Assembly: GCF_001667185.1 (NCBI RefSeq) | Contig: NZ_LZIC01000141.1 | Location: forward strand, 1 to 64,000 | Direction of reading: 5' to 3' | Length of the DNA: 64,000 nucleotides | Source: Mycobacterium sp. 852002-50816_SCH5313054-b | GTDB taxonomy: Bacteria; Actinomycetota; Actinomycetes; Mycobacteriales; Mycobacteriaceae | Shown here: positions 33,515 to 41,788 of the stretch, in pieces | Position numbering within the stretch: the first letter of the stretch is position 1 | How the letters are laid out: every line of letters starts with the position of its first letter | The notes under the pieces: model-generated | Databases searched by the model: none | What the model saw: only the letters and a program-made list of their open reading frames with translations | Told to the model about the DNA's origin: nothing | Translations under genes and position numbers: made by a program

Positions 33515-34059
33515 GAAGCGCTGCGCGCGCTGCTCGCGGCGTCCCGTTCGGTGGACGAGCCCTCGTGGGTCAGCTGTCCGCCCGCGCTCTCCAGGTGGGC
33601 CCGGACGAACCACTGAAACTTCTCCAGGCGACCCGCCTGACCGATCAGCAGGTCCTGGGTGACGGGGTCGAGTTCCTCGGTCTCCTCGATGTATTTGCGG
33701 ATGTCTTCGATGACACCGGTGTAGACCAGGTCCAGCGCGGCCAGGTGCGCCTGGACGCAGTCGCGGCCCACCGAGTAGTCGTCCCAAGTGCGGTCCTTGA
33801 GGATCGCTCCCGGCGTGCCCTGCGGTGACGCCCCCAGGGCCGCGATGCGCTCGGCGACGTCGTCGGCAAAGCCGCGGACCGCCTCGACCTGCGGGTCGAT
33901 CATCTCGTGCACGCCAATGAAGTTGGGGCCCACCACGTTCCAGTGGATGTGCTTGAGCGTCAGGTGAAGGTCGTTGTATGTGCTCAGTTGCTTTTGCAGC
34001 AACTCGGTAAGCCGCGCTGCCTGTTTGTCGGTCAGTCCCGGAATGGTGAACTGTGTCAT
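33511..34059 (-). CDS. Dps/ferritin-like DNA-protection protein
   Basis: 182 residues. The inter-subunit ferroxidase residues fall at exactly the E. coli Dps spacing: His39 (KHIHW), His51, Asp55, Asp66 and Glu70. It should form a 12-mer that oxidises and stores iron with H2O2 and may bind DNA; a Ser/Arg-rich tail (residues ~165-182) follows the core. The ATG at 34059 has a GGGAGGGA site. A SigF-type promoter (GTTT-N15-GGGTAA) lies 45 bp upstream. I do not recall a dps at this M. tuberculosis locus. Confidence 0.92.
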   Translation of the reverse strand: MTQFTIPGLTDKQAARLTELLQKQLSTYNDLHLTLKHIHWNVVGPNFIGVHEMIDPQVEAVRGFADDVAERIAALGASPQGTPGAILKDRTWDDYSVGRDCVQAHLAALDLVYTGVIEDIRKYIEETEELDPVTQDLLIGQAGRLEKFQWFVRAHLESAGGQLTHEGSSTERDAASSARSAS

Positions 34060-34103
34060 CGATCCCTCCCTGGTTCGCACACGGTCACGTCTTTTCCGGT
34101 GGG

Positions 34104-34128
34104 TTACCCGATGGCGGTTGCCGGAAAC
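34104..34128 (-). promoter_or_regulatory. SigF-type promoter of dps
   Basis: On the minus strand GTTT (34128-34125) is followed by 15 bases and GGGTAA (34109-34104). This is one base from the SigF consensus GTTT-N15-17-GGGTAT, at a normal distance from the dps start. Confidence 0.55.
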
Positions 34129-34133
34129 GCGGG

Positions 34134-35060
34134 CTAAAGCTCGCTGATGTGCTGCACCGGCAGCCGAGGCCCCCGTCGGGGTTCGTATGCCAGCCCGCTG
34201 GCTTCGAGGAGCCGCACCACTCGATGGCGGTGCGGTCGCATCGGTTCGAGCAGTTCGAGCATCGCCGCGTCATCGACGGGGCGGCCCAGCAATGTCCAGC
34301 CGATCATCTTCGGGACGTGGTAGTCACCCACCGACACGGCATCGGCGTCACCGAACGCGCGCTGGGCGGTCTCGGCCGCGGTCCACTCACCGACCCCCGG
34401 CAGTGACGTCAGCGCTTGGCGGGCCTGCTCCGCCGGCCGCGACGCCAGTCGTTCCAAAGAGGGCGCGCGGCGCGCGCAGCCCACCACGGCCTGCGCCCGC
34501 CTCGGGTCCACGTTGGCGCGATGAAACTCCCACGACGGGATATGCCGCCACGCCTCGGCCGACGGCGGCACCCGCATCCCGTCCGGGGCCGGCCCGGGCG
34601 CCGGCGTGCCGTATTTGGACACCAGCAGACGCCACGACCGGAACGCGTCGGCACCGGGCACCCGCTGCTCGATGATCGCCGGGATCAAGGCTTCCAGCAC
34701 CAGTCCGGTGCGGCCCAGCCGCAAGTGCGGGACGCGCTGGTGCGCGGCGGCGACCGTCGGATCGCTTGGCACGAAGTTCGAGGCGTCGTCGTCGGCGCCC
34801 AGCATCGCCGGCAGCATCTCGATGAATTGCTGTGCGCCGCCGCCCCACGCCACGCAATGGGCGGCGTTGGCGGCCGCGCGGGTGATCCGTGCGGTGACCG
34901 GGCCGGTGGGCAGCAGGCTGGTTCGCCAGATGGCGCCGTCACCGGGAATCCGGAAGCACGGATCTCGCGGACCCCGGCGCAGCGGCGCCAGGGTATGCCC
35001 GAAGCTGGCCGCCCCGGGGAACGTGACAGTGCGTGCGCTCTGCACCCGATAACCCTGCAA
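34134..35060 (-). CDS. HhH-GPD DNA glycosylase, AlkA-like (Rv0142 ortholog)
   Basis: 308 residues. The helix-hairpin-helix is LTSLPGVGEWTAAETAQRAF and the catalytic Asp is Asp246 in VGDYHVP, as in 3-methyladenine/AlkA and MagIII-type enzymes that remove alkylated bases. The N-terminal half resembles the AlkA-like TBP fold only weakly. It acts on DNA in base excision repair. It lies 75 bp upstream of the divergent SnoaL-like gene. The lesion range is not predictable. Confidence 0.85.
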   Translation of the reverse strand: MQGYRVQSARTVTFPGAASFGHTLAPLRRGPRDPCFRIPGDGAIWRTSLLPTGPVTARITRAAANAAHCVAWGGGAQQFIEMLPAMLGADDDASNFVPSDPTVAAAHQRVPHLRLGRTGLVLEALIPAIIEQRVPGADAFRSWRLLVSKYGTPAPGPAPDGMRVPPSAEAWRHIPSWEFHRANVDPRRAQAVVGCARRAPSLERLASRPAEQARQALTSLPGVGEWTAAETAQRAFGDADAVSVGDYHVPKMIGWTLLGRPVDDAAMLELLEPMRPHRHRVVRLLEASGLAYEPRRGPRLPVQHISEL

Positions 35061-35134
35061 TCTCTAGTCCCGGCCGGCTTTACCGGCCGGGCGTTTGACC
35101 GTTGCCGATTTCCCAAGACAATATTGCGAATGTG

Positions 35135-35539
35135 ATGACGCCCTTCGACGGCCCGCACACCGAACTCGCGTGGATGTTCCTGCAGAGCATCAGCGAGGGC
35201 GGCGACTTGGACGAGGGCTTCACCCTGTTGAGCGACGACTTCACCTACTGGAGCGTCTACACCAGGGTGTCCTTCGACAAGGACACGCTGCGGCGGGCGA
35301 TCGACTGGCGCAAGCGGACCCTGGAGCTCACCATCGACCTGCTCCGCTGCGTCTGCGAGGGCGACACGGTGGTGGTGGAGGCGCACGCGTCCGGGACAAC
35401 CACCGAAGGCGTCGAATACGACAGCCCCTTCGTGGCCATCTTCGAACTGTGCGAGGGGATGATCGTGTCGATGCGCGAATACAGCGACACCCGCGCGGCG
35501 GCGGAGGCGCTGCCCGGGTCGTCCGCTCGGGCCTTCTGA
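35135..35539 (+). CDS. SnoaL/NTF2-like protein (Rv0141c ortholog)
   Basis: 134 residues from the ATG at 35135; a GTG at 35132 or TTG at 35102 would be possible, and none has a clear ribosome site. NTF2-like fold: helix TELAWMFLQSISEGGDLDEGF, then DDFTYWSVYTRVSFDKDTLRRAI and strands TVVVEAHASG and YDSPFVAIFEL. Such proteins include ketosteroid-isomerase- and limonene-epoxide-hydrolase-like enzymes. It is convergent with the DUF427 gene at only 3 bp. The function is unknown. Confidence 0.8.
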   Translation: MTPFDGPHTELAWMFLQSISEGGDLDEGFTLLSDDFTYWSVYTRVSFDKDTLRRAIDWRKRTLELTIDLLRCVCEGDTVVVEAHASGTTTEGVEYDSPFVAIFELCEGMIVSMREYSDTRAAAEALPGSSARAF

Positions 35540-35542
35540 GCG

Positions 35543-35923
35543 CTACTGAGCCGAGACGCTGATCTCCGCCTTGTTCGGGTAGAAGGCGACGTGCCCGGCG
35601 ATCGCCGCGACGGCGGGGTAGGGCTGCTCGTACGTCCAGATCACGTCGGTGACGGTGTCGCCGGCCGAGGTGGTCACACTGTAGTAGCTGGCGTCCCCTT
35701 TGAACGGGCAGTGCGTGCTGGTGTCGGTGCGTGTCAGCCGGTCGCCCACCACATCATCCATCGGAATGTATTGCACCGCAGGCAAACTCGCCTCACGCAA
35801 CTCCAACGCCGCGGTGGTGTCGGCGACGAGTTCGCCGTTGACGCGGACCTGCACCCGGCCCTTCGTGGGCTCGATGGTGATCGGATGCCCGGCGCTGGGT
35901 TCTTTGATTTCGGGGTGGCTCAT
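35543..35923 (-). CDS. DUF427 protein, single module (Rv0140 ortholog)
   Basis: 126 residues from the ATG at 35923, with ribosome site GAGGAGGAA. The DUF427 features are the N-terminal RVQVRVNGELVADTTAALEL strands and a core with CPFKGDASYYSV and DVIWTYEQPYP. The latter is the same CxYKG-Y-W pattern as in the two-module protein at 780-1457. The family's biochemistry is unsettled. Length and order match Rv0140. Confidence 0.88.
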   Translation of the reverse strand: MSHPEIKEPSAGHPITIEPTKGRVQVRVNGELVADTTAALELREASLPAVQYIPMDDVVGDRLTRTDTSTHCPFKGDASYYSVTTSAGDTVTDVIWTYEQPYPAVAAIAGHVAFYPNKAEISVSAQ

Positions 35924-36084
35924 GGTTCCTCCTCGGACGCGGATAGAGCGTGCAACAACAGCCTGCACCCAACGCTTCCCGCCGCAGCCGCTCAGCGCGG
36001 TTTTGCTTAGCGCGAAATTCTGGTGGCACGCCGTCGCCTATGAGGCTGGTCGTGCCACCACGGTCCGCCAACTGAAAGCCGGGA

Positions 36085-37116
36085 CTACTCGGCCCGGGCG
36101 GTCTTGTCTTTTCGAGGGCTCTGCGCGCCCTTCAACGCGGCCCAGAACCGGGCCGCCTCGCGGATGGATTCCTCCACCGGGCGCGGCTGCCAGCCCAACT
36201 CCCGCTTCGCCTTCCCACTGTCGACGGGAGCCTCGGCGCGCATCATCCGCACGGACGTGAGGCTGAGTTCGGAGTCCTTGCCGGTGAGCCGGGCCCGCAG
36301 GGTGCCGAACCCGGCAAGGGCATAGAGCACCGGCACCGAGATCGCGCGTTGCGGCGGCGGCACACCGGCCTCGTCGGCCGCGATACGCACGACGTCGTTC
36401 AGCGCGAACATCCGCTCCGAGACCAGGTATCGCTCGCCGATGCGGCCGCGCTCGGCGGCCAGAATCATCGCGCGGGCGGCGTCGTCGACCCCGACGACCT
36501 CCAGCTGGATGCCGTTCATCAGGAAGGGCAGCTTGCCGAACACCGCGCCGGCGATGAAGGCGCCGTGCGGGGTGCCTCCCCAGTCCCCGCTGCCGTACGT
36601 CGTCGAGACGCACATCGCGACGGCGGGCAGGCCGGCTTCGGCCACGTACCGCATCACCAGGTCTTCGGCTTGGACCCGGGATTGGACATAGGGAGTCAGG
36701 CCGCGCGCGTCGATGATGTCTTCTTCGGTCGCCACGTGACCGTGTCGCCGGCCCACGGTCGCATAGGTGCTGGTGAAGACGAACCTGCGCAGGTCGGGTT
36801 GCTTGACGGCGACATCGAGGACGTTGCGCAGGCCCTCGACGTTGGTGCGGAACAGCGGGGACGGGTCGCGCAACCAGGCGCGGGTGTCGACGACGCAGTA
36901 GTAGACGTCGTCGACGCCGTCCATCGCCTCGCGCACCGCGTCGGTATCGAACACGTCGCCGTGGAATCGGGTGAGCTCGAGATCATCGATGGCGCGGGTG
37001 TTGGCGGTGGGGCGCACCATCGCGCGTACCTGCGCGCCGTCGGCGACGAGCTGGCGGGTCACATGTGAACCCAGAAAGCCGTTGGCGCCGATGACCAGCT
37101 TGGGTTTCGCGCTCAC
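36085..37116 (-). CDS. NAD-dependent epimerase/dehydratase, extended SDR (Rv0139 ortholog)
   Basis: 343 residues from a GTG that overlaps the upstream stop (GTGA). The Rossmann motif is GANGFLG (residues ~10-16). Extended-SDR features continue with NVEGLRNVLDVA and FVFTSTYATVG. The usual YxxxK catalytic pair reads YVQSR here, Arg replacing Lys, which is unusual. It resembles dihydroflavonol-reductase or 3beta-HSD-like proteins acting on sterol-type or sugar substrates. It is translationally coupled to the SnoaL-like gene before it. Confidence 0.88.
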   Translation of the reverse strand: MSAKPKLVIGANGFLGSHVTRQLVADGAQVRAMVRPTANTRAIDDLELTRFHGDVFDTDAVREAMDGVDDVYYCVVDTRAWLRDPSPLFRTNVEGLRNVLDVAVKQPDLRRFVFTSTYATVGRRHGHVATEEDIIDARGLTPYVQSRVQAEDLVMRYVAEAGLPAVAMCVSTTYGSGDWGGTPHGAFIAGAVFGKLPFLMNGIQLEVVGVDDAARAMILAAERGRIGERYLVSERMFALNDVVRIAADEAGVPPPQRAISVPVLYALAGFGTLRARLTGKDSELSLTSVRMMRAEAPVDSGKAKRELGWQPRPVEESIREAARFWAALKGAQSPRKDKTARAE

Positions 37117-37619
37117 TGAGCCCCTCCGTATTGCTGCATCCAGCGCGCGGCGTCCTCGTCGAGCGTGCCCAGGGCTTGCGCCTTCTGGCACCACTTCAGC
37201 CCCGCGCGCAGGAAGCGCAGTGGGTTGTAGATGTCCTCTTCACGGCTCCACTGGCCGTCGCCGGCGTACGTGATGATCGTGATGTTGGTCGCGGTGATGA
37301 CGCTGCCGTCGCCGGGGTCGCGCATGGGGTTGTCCAGCTCGAGGATGACCCGTCCCGTGGACTCGTCGATGACCGACCACAACGTCGGGAACGCGACCAT
37401 GTGGCTGCCCGGGAAGGTCGTCATCGTTTGCTTGATCCACTCGCGCACCTCGTCGCGGCCGCGCATGGTGCCCGCCGCGTGCTCGATGTATTCGACGTCG
37501 GGCGTGTACTGCTCGACCCAGGCGTCCCAGTCCCGGGTGTCGGCGGCCCGGGCGACCGTCGCCTCGAACTTCTCGAATGCGGAAGCCAGCTCGCTACGGG
37601 AGAACGCGGGCGTGGTCAT
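37113..37619 (-). CDS. SnoaL/NTF2-like protein (Rv0138 ortholog)
   Basis: 168 residues from the ATG at 37619. NTF2 fold: FEKFEATVARAADTRDWDAWVEQYTPDVEYIEHAAG, a helix-rich N-terminus, then GRDEVREWIKQTM and strands RVILELDN and NITIITYAGDGQWSREEDIYNP. It may bind or isomerise a hydrophobic substrate for the downstream SDR, with which it overlaps by 4 bp. It is divergent from msrA. No specific catalytic residues were identified. Confidence 0.85.
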   Translation of the reverse strand: MTTPAFSRSELASAFEKFEATVARAADTRDWDAWVEQYTPDVEYIEHAAGTMRGRDEVREWIKQTMTTFPGSHMVAFPTLWSVIDESTGRVILELDNPMRDPGDGSVITATNITIITYAGDGQWSREEDIYNPLRFLRAGLKWCQKAQALGTLDEDAARWMQQYGGAQ

Positions 37620-37702
37620 TTTGCGGCACCATTGCAGCTCATCGGCGGAGTGTAGCCTGGGCTCCATCTGGGTGCGGCTGTAGCCGATCAGAAAGGCAAG
37701 CA

Positions 37703-38218
37703 ATGACAGATCCTCAAAAGGCGCTTCTCGCCGGCGGGTGTTTCTGGGGCATGCAGGATTTGATCCGCAAGCAGCCCGGTGTGATCTCGACGCGCGTCGG
37801 ATACAGCGGCGGTGACGTCCCCAACGCGACCTACCGCAATCACGGCACTCACGCCGAGGCCGTCGAAATCGTCTACGACCCGGCCGTCACCGATTACCGC
37901 ACGCTGCTGGAGTTTTTCTTCCAGATCCACGATCCGACAACGAAAGACCGGCAGGGCAACGACAGGGGCGCCAGCTACCGCTCGGCCATCTTCTATCTGG
38001 ACGACGAGCAAAAGCGGGTCGCGCTGGACACCATCGCCGACGTCGAGGCGTCGGGCCTATGGCCCGGCAAGGTCGTGACCGAGGTCAGCCCGGCCGGTGA
38101 TTTCTGGGAGGCCGAGCCGGAGCACCAGGACTACCTGCAGCGCTACCCCAACGGCTACACCTGCCACTTCGTGCGTCCCGGTTGGAAATTGCCGCGCCGC
38201 GCCACCGCCGGGCAGTAG
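37703..38218 (+). CDS. msrA: Peptide methionine sulfoxide reductase MsrA
   Basis: 171 residues. The catalytic GCFWG motif is at residues 12-16 (Cys13), with GYSGG, the conserved HAEAVEIVYDP and FFQIHDPTT downstream. It reduces methionine-S-sulfoxide in proteins using thioredoxin-type donors. It lacks the extra C-terminal cysteine set of some MsrAs, although one Cys remains near the end (YTCHF). The ATG at 37703 follows GAAAGG. Orthologous to Rv0137c; the stop lies 11 bp from the convergent cyp138 stop. Confidence 0.97.
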   Translation: MTDPQKALLAGGCFWGMQDLIRKQPGVISTRVGYSGGDVPNATYRNHGTHAEAVEIVYDPAVTDYRTLLEFFFQIHDPTTKDRQGNDRGASYRSAIFYLDDEQKRVALDTIADVEASGLWPGKVVTEVSPAGDFWEAEPEHQDYLQRYPNGYTCHFVRPGWKLPRRATAGQ

Positions 38219-38229
38219 CACCCACCGAC

Positions 38230-39555
38230 TCAGCGGCGGTGGACCACGATGCGGCCGCCGTCCTTCGGGGTGAACGCGACGCCGCGGCTGTGCCACCGTT
38301 CGCCAGGTTCCGTGGTGGTCTCGATGGTGAAGTTGCGCAACACCGTTCGCAACACCACGTCCATCTCCATGTTGGCGAACGCCGCACCCACGCAGCGACG
38401 GGTCCCGCCGCCGAACGGAATCCACGCGAACGAGGATGGCTTGCTTTCGATGTAACGCTGCGGGTCGAAGCGTTCGGGCTCGGGAAACACGCTGGCGTCG
38501 TTGTGGATCTGCGCGATGCTGATGATGATCGAATCCCCGCGGGGGATGACCCACTCACCGAGTTGAAAGACCGGCGGGTAGACGCGGCGGGCGGCGAAAT
38601 CGATGACGGTCCGCGCCCGCTGGACCTCCAGGATCGTCGCCTGGCGCAGCTCGGAGCCGCCATCAGGGGCACTATCGGCCTCTTCGACCAAGGCGGCCAG
38701 GACGTCCGGATGGCGGCTCAGCCGTTCGAAGGCCCAGCCCAGCGTGGAGGCGGTGGTTTCGTGCCCGGCGGCCAGCAACGTCAGCAGCTCGTCGCCAATG
38801 TCCTTGCGGGACATCGCCGAACCGTCCTCGTAGGTGCTGCGCAGCATCAGTGCCAGCACATCGGTCCGCTCGTCGAAATGGGGATCGGCGCGCTCGGCGT
38901 CGATCAGCTTGTCGACGACGACGTCGTACTGGCGGCGCCACTCGTCCAACCGGCCCCACGGGCTCAACCGGCCGTAGTTACGTTCGGGCTTCGGTAGCGC
39001 CGCCATGCGCGAACCCAGGGTGACCCACGGCGGGATCAGCCGGCGCAGCTCGTCGAGCTCGGCGCCCTCGGCCCCGAACACCGCGCGCAGGATGGCGTTG
39101 AGCGTGATGTGCATCATCGACGGCAGCGTGGCGAAGGGTGCGCCTTCCGGCCAGCCGGCCGACTCCCGCAGGGTCTCCTCTTCGATGATCCGCTCGTAGT
39201 TCTTCATGCTCTTGCCGTGAAACGGCGGCGCCAGCAGCCGCCGCCGGCGGCGGTGATCGTCGCCGTCGAGCGCGAACACCGAGCCGGAGCCGAACAGCCG
39301 GCTCAGGTTGGGCTGGATGTTCCCGAGTTCTTCCGGGCCGGTGGTGAAAACCTGCTTGGCCAGCCGCCAGTCGCCGACCACCACCACGCGGCCATAGATC
39401 GGGATGTTGACCGTGAACACGTTGCCGTGGCGGCGCGCCAGCCGCTGGATCATCCACCGCCGCGAGACCGCAAAGAATATGCCCTGCAGCAGTTTCGGCA
39501 TCCGGGTGGCCGGCGGCAATCGGACGGCCGGCGGGGCGGTGACGACGTCGCTCAT
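38230..39555 (-). CDS. cyp138: Cytochrome P450 Cyp138
   Basis: 441 residues from the ATG at 39555, matching the length I recall for M. tuberculosis Cyp138. P450 landmarks are the I-helix AGHETTAS, the K-helix ExxR (EVQR) and the heme-binding loop FGGGTRRCVG with the cysteine thiolate ligand. It is a soluble monooxygenase needing ferredoxin and reductase; none is adjacent. The divergent TetR gene and two GGTAC-N6-GTACC inverted repeats in the shared promoter suggest substrate-responsive repression. The substrate is unknown. Confidence 0.95.
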   Translation of the reverse strand: MSDVVTAPPAVRLPPATRMPKLLQGIFFAVSRRWMIQRLARRHGNVFTVNIPIYGRVVVVGDWRLAKQVFTTGPEELGNIQPNLSRLFGSGSVFALDGDDHRRRRRLLAPPFHGKSMKNYERIIEEETLRESAGWPEGAPFATLPSMMHITLNAILRAVFGAEGAELDELRRLIPPWVTLGSRMAALPKPERNYGRLSPWGRLDEWRRQYDVVVDKLIDAERADPHFDERTDVLALMLRSTYEDGSAMSRKDIGDELLTLLAAGHETTASTLGWAFERLSRHPDVLAALVEEADSAPDGGSELRQATILEVQRARTVIDFAARRVYPPVFQLGEWVIPRGDSIIISIAQIHNDASVFPEPERFDPQRYIESKPSSFAWIPFGGGTRRCVGAAFANMEMDVVLRTVLRNFTIETTTEPGERWHSRGVAFTPKDGGRIVVHRR

Positions 39556-39592
39556 GGCGGTGATGCTCCCCATTTCTCCCCGATTCCGGGGG

Positions 39593-39643
39593 TTGGTACG
39601 GCGGTGTACCAAAACCTTTCCCGTTACGGTACTCTGTGGTACC
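39593..39643. promoter_or_regulatory. Twin operators (GGTAC-N6-GTACC), cyp138 / tetR
   Basis: TTGGTAC (39593-39599) pairs with GTACCAA (39606-39612) across six bases. GGTAC (39628-39632) pairs with GTACC (39639-39643), again across six. The two sites share the half-site GGTAC, have the same inner spacing and are centred 33 bp apart, about three helical turns. They fit binding of the adjacent TetR protein. Confidence 0.7.
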
Positions 39644-39684
39644 AGACCTGACAAGGTGCCGTGTTCACGAAGGGGGCGCCGCCT

Positions 39685-40302
39685 GTGACATCAACGGTCG
39701 ACGCCACGGTCCTCGCCGACCCCCCGGACGAATCGGATCCTTTTCGGCTCCGGCTGCTCGACGGTCTCGCCGCCGCGATCGGCGAGCGCGGTTACCGCGC
39801 CAGCACCGTCGCCGACGTGGTCCGCCACGCCCGCACGTCGAAGCGCACGTTTTACGACCAGTTCGCCAGCAAGGAGGAGTGCTTCCTCGAGTTGCTGCGC
39901 GCCGACATCGAGAAGCTCGGCGAGAGCATCGTCTGCGCGGTCGATCCCGAGGCGGACTGGCACCGACAGATCCGGCAGGCCGTCGAGGCCTATGTCGGAC
40001 ACATGGAGGCCCGCCCCGCCATCACCTTGAGCTTGATTCGCGAGCTCCCGTCGCTGGGCGCCGTCGCCCGCCCGGTCCAGCGCCGCGGCGTGCAGTTGCT
40101 GTCCAGCCTGCTGATCGACCTCAGCGCGAGCCCGGGGTTCCGCCGCGCGGAGCTGCCGCCGTTGACCGCGCCGCTGGCCGTGATCCTGCTGGGCGGCCTG
40201 CGGGAGCTGACCGCGCTGTCCGTCGAAGACGGCCGGCCCGTCCGCGAAATCGTCGAACCGGCCGTCGACGCCTCCATAGCCTTGCTGGGCCCGCGAAGTT
40301 AG
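39685..40302 (+). CDS. TetR family regulator of the cyp138 locus
   Basis: 205 residues from the GTG at 39685, which has AAGGGGG nine bases upstream; a GTG at 39661 is possible. The HTH occupies residues ~30-75 (GERGYRASTVADVVRHARTSKRTFYDQFASKEECF). The C-terminal half resembles TetR proteins near P450 genes. It is divergent from cyp138 and probably represses both genes through the twin GGTAC repeats. A Mop-domain gene follows 36 bp downstream with its own ribosome site. Confidence 0.9.
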   Translation: MTSTVDATVLADPPDESDPFRLRLLDGLAAAIGERGYRASTVADVVRHARTSKRTFYDQFASKEECFLELLRADIEKLGESIVCAVDPEADWHRQIRQAVEAYVGHMEARPAITLSLIRELPSLGAVARPVQRRGVQLLSSLLIDLSASPGFRRAELPPLTAPLAVILLGGLRELTALSVEDGRPVREIVEPAVDASIALLGPRS

Positions 40303-40338
40303 GCTCATCGCGGACCCCAACCAGACTGGAGGATTGCG

Positions 40339-40551
40339 ATGCGGCTGTCGACGCGGAACCAGCTCAAGGGAACCATCACCGAGGTCGATCTCGGCAGCGT
40401 GATGGCGATCGTCAAGGTGAAGCTCGACGGCGGCGACCAGATCGTCACGTCCTCGGTCACCAAGGACGCCGCGACCGATCTTGGGCTGGCCGTCGGTCAG
40501 CCGGCGACCGTGTTCATCAAGTCCACCGAGGTCACCATCGGCGTTGACTAA
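40339..40551 (+). CDS. Mop/TOBE-domain molybdopterin-binding protein (molbindin-like)
   Basis: 70 residues, a single Mop domain: RLSTRNQLKGTITEVDLGSV and VTKDAATDLGLAVGQPATVFIKSTEV are its two characteristic stretches. Molbindins bind molybdate or tungstate as oligomers. The CTGGAGGA ribosome site is strong. It probably stores molybdate or buffers it for molybdoenzymes; none lies in the window. It is downstream of, and possibly cotranscribed with, the TetR gene. It marks the right end of the conserved backbone before the accessory island. Confidence 0.92.
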   Translation: MRLSTRNQLKGTITEVDLGSVMAIVKVKLDGGDQIVTSSVTKDAATDLGLAVGQPATVFIKSTEVTIGVD

Positions 40552-40669
40552 TCAGCGCCGCCCGGAGTCGACACTGACCTAGTCGGCCCACTTTCGTGTC
40601 ATAGGCGCGACATGCGATTGAGCCGCCTTCGGCAACAGGCGATTTGGTGACGCCGAAGCGGTTACGCAC

Positions 40670-41524
40670 CTAGGCCCCATCAGGTCGGCCGGCAGGCTGA
40701 TGACGCCGTCGCCGCGACGCCCTGCGCCATGGCTGAGCCGTGACGTCCCTATCTTTGCCCATCGACCGCGCAAGCAGGTATATGACGAGGCCGGGCAAAA
40801 TGGTGCCGACGAGGACGGTCGCGCTCACTCTGGCGGCATTCGCCAGGTTGGAGTCCGGCGAGATGGTCTCGAACCAAGCTAACGCGGTAGCGAAGACCAT
40901 GGCGATCACGGCGTACCCGACAACGAAGGTGGTCGCGCGAGACAAGCGAACCAGGCTCTCGGGTTTGGGATCGTCGGTCAGGCTCGACCTGCGTATCCGC
41001 GCCACCGTTTGAGCCGCGAATATCGCCCCCACAACTGCTCCGACGGCCATGATCGACACATCGCCTGCCGCAGGCGAGCTCGGAAAGACAGTGAGCAGGT
41101 AACTCACCAGCGCGATGCACAGCCGGTAGATTCCCACGAACACCATGCCGCCGGCCAGAAGACCGCCGAGTCGCATCAGGTACGTGCGTTGCTGCAACGA
41201 AAAATTCTCCCTGAGGGCCAGCAGCCAGACCAAACCGCAAATCAACGCCACGCTGCCGACCGCGAGCATTCCGCCGGCGGTTATCGCCTGTCCCCAGCCC
41301 AGCCGACACAACCCTCCGGTCAACGGTTTGGGTAAGCCACTGAGTTGCGCAAACAAAAAGCTGTCCAGCCCCATCGTGAAGAGGCCCGCGGAGAACAAGC
41401 CAATCGTGTGGGTGTCCTTCGCCTTTCCGCTGGCAAACAGAATGGACAGTGCCGCAAACTGAAATCCCGCGAGGAGCCCGGCAAGGGAGGCATAGGTGGG
41501 CGCCGAATCTACCACGCTCCACAA
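40670..41524 (-). CDS. Polytopic membrane protein of unknown function
   Basis: 284 residues with about seven predicted membrane helices, for example ITAGGMLAVGSVALICGLVW, GGMVFVGIYRLCIALVSYLL and ARVSATVLVGTILPGLVIYL, and a basic C-terminal tail (RRASRRRRH). No family is recognised. It starts at TTG or at the GTG three codons later, without a clear ribosome site. Clear alternation of hydrophobic spans argues for a real gene. It lies at the edge of the accessory island next to the decayed transporter; a link to it is not established. Confidence 0.65.
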   Translation of the reverse strand: MWSVVDSAPTYASLAGLLAGFQFAALSILFASGKAKDTHTIGLFSAGLFTMGLDSFLFAQLSGLPKPLTGGLCRLGWGQAITAGGMLAVGSVALICGLVWLLALRENFSLQQRTYLMRLGGLLAGGMVFVGIYRLCIALVSYLLTVFPSSPAAGDVSIMAVGAVVGAIFAAQTVARIRRSSLTDDPKPESLVRLSRATTFVVGYAVIAMVFATALAWFETISPDSNLANAARVSATVLVGTILPGLVIYLLARSMGKDRDVTAQPWRRASRRRRHQPAGRPDGA

Positions 41525-41788
41525 ATTTGTGCAGTCAACCCCTCGCCCCCCACCCCCTGCGAAATAAACTCTGCGGCGAAATTAGCACGGTAGGACGATG
41601 ATCCGCGGTCGAAAATCGTTGCGGCTCGTTCAACACGGGCGCAATTGGCGTATCCTCTTTGACCCGACTGAACGGGAACGCGCTGCCCGACGCACCGAAT
41701 CGCCAGTGAATACCGGGGTTTTCGGTCAGCACGCCGCGTCGCCGCCGGACGAATACCGTATTCCTGTCTGGGCATTGCCGCGCACCTA
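41525..41788. other. Non-coding or decayed stretch left of the MFS remnant
   Basis: About 260 bp without a supported gene. Short ORFs here have no family features. The upstream reading frame of the MFS remnant can be followed only weakly (GIAAHLFGHQLL just before 41800), so earlier transporter sequence is lost or scrambled. Confidence 0.45.

Noticed and set aside
32201..33787. Minus-strand open frame of 528 codons opposite the ClC gene
   Set aside because: The ClC signatures on the plus strand are unambiguous; this frame is low-complexity Arg/Asp-rich sequence.
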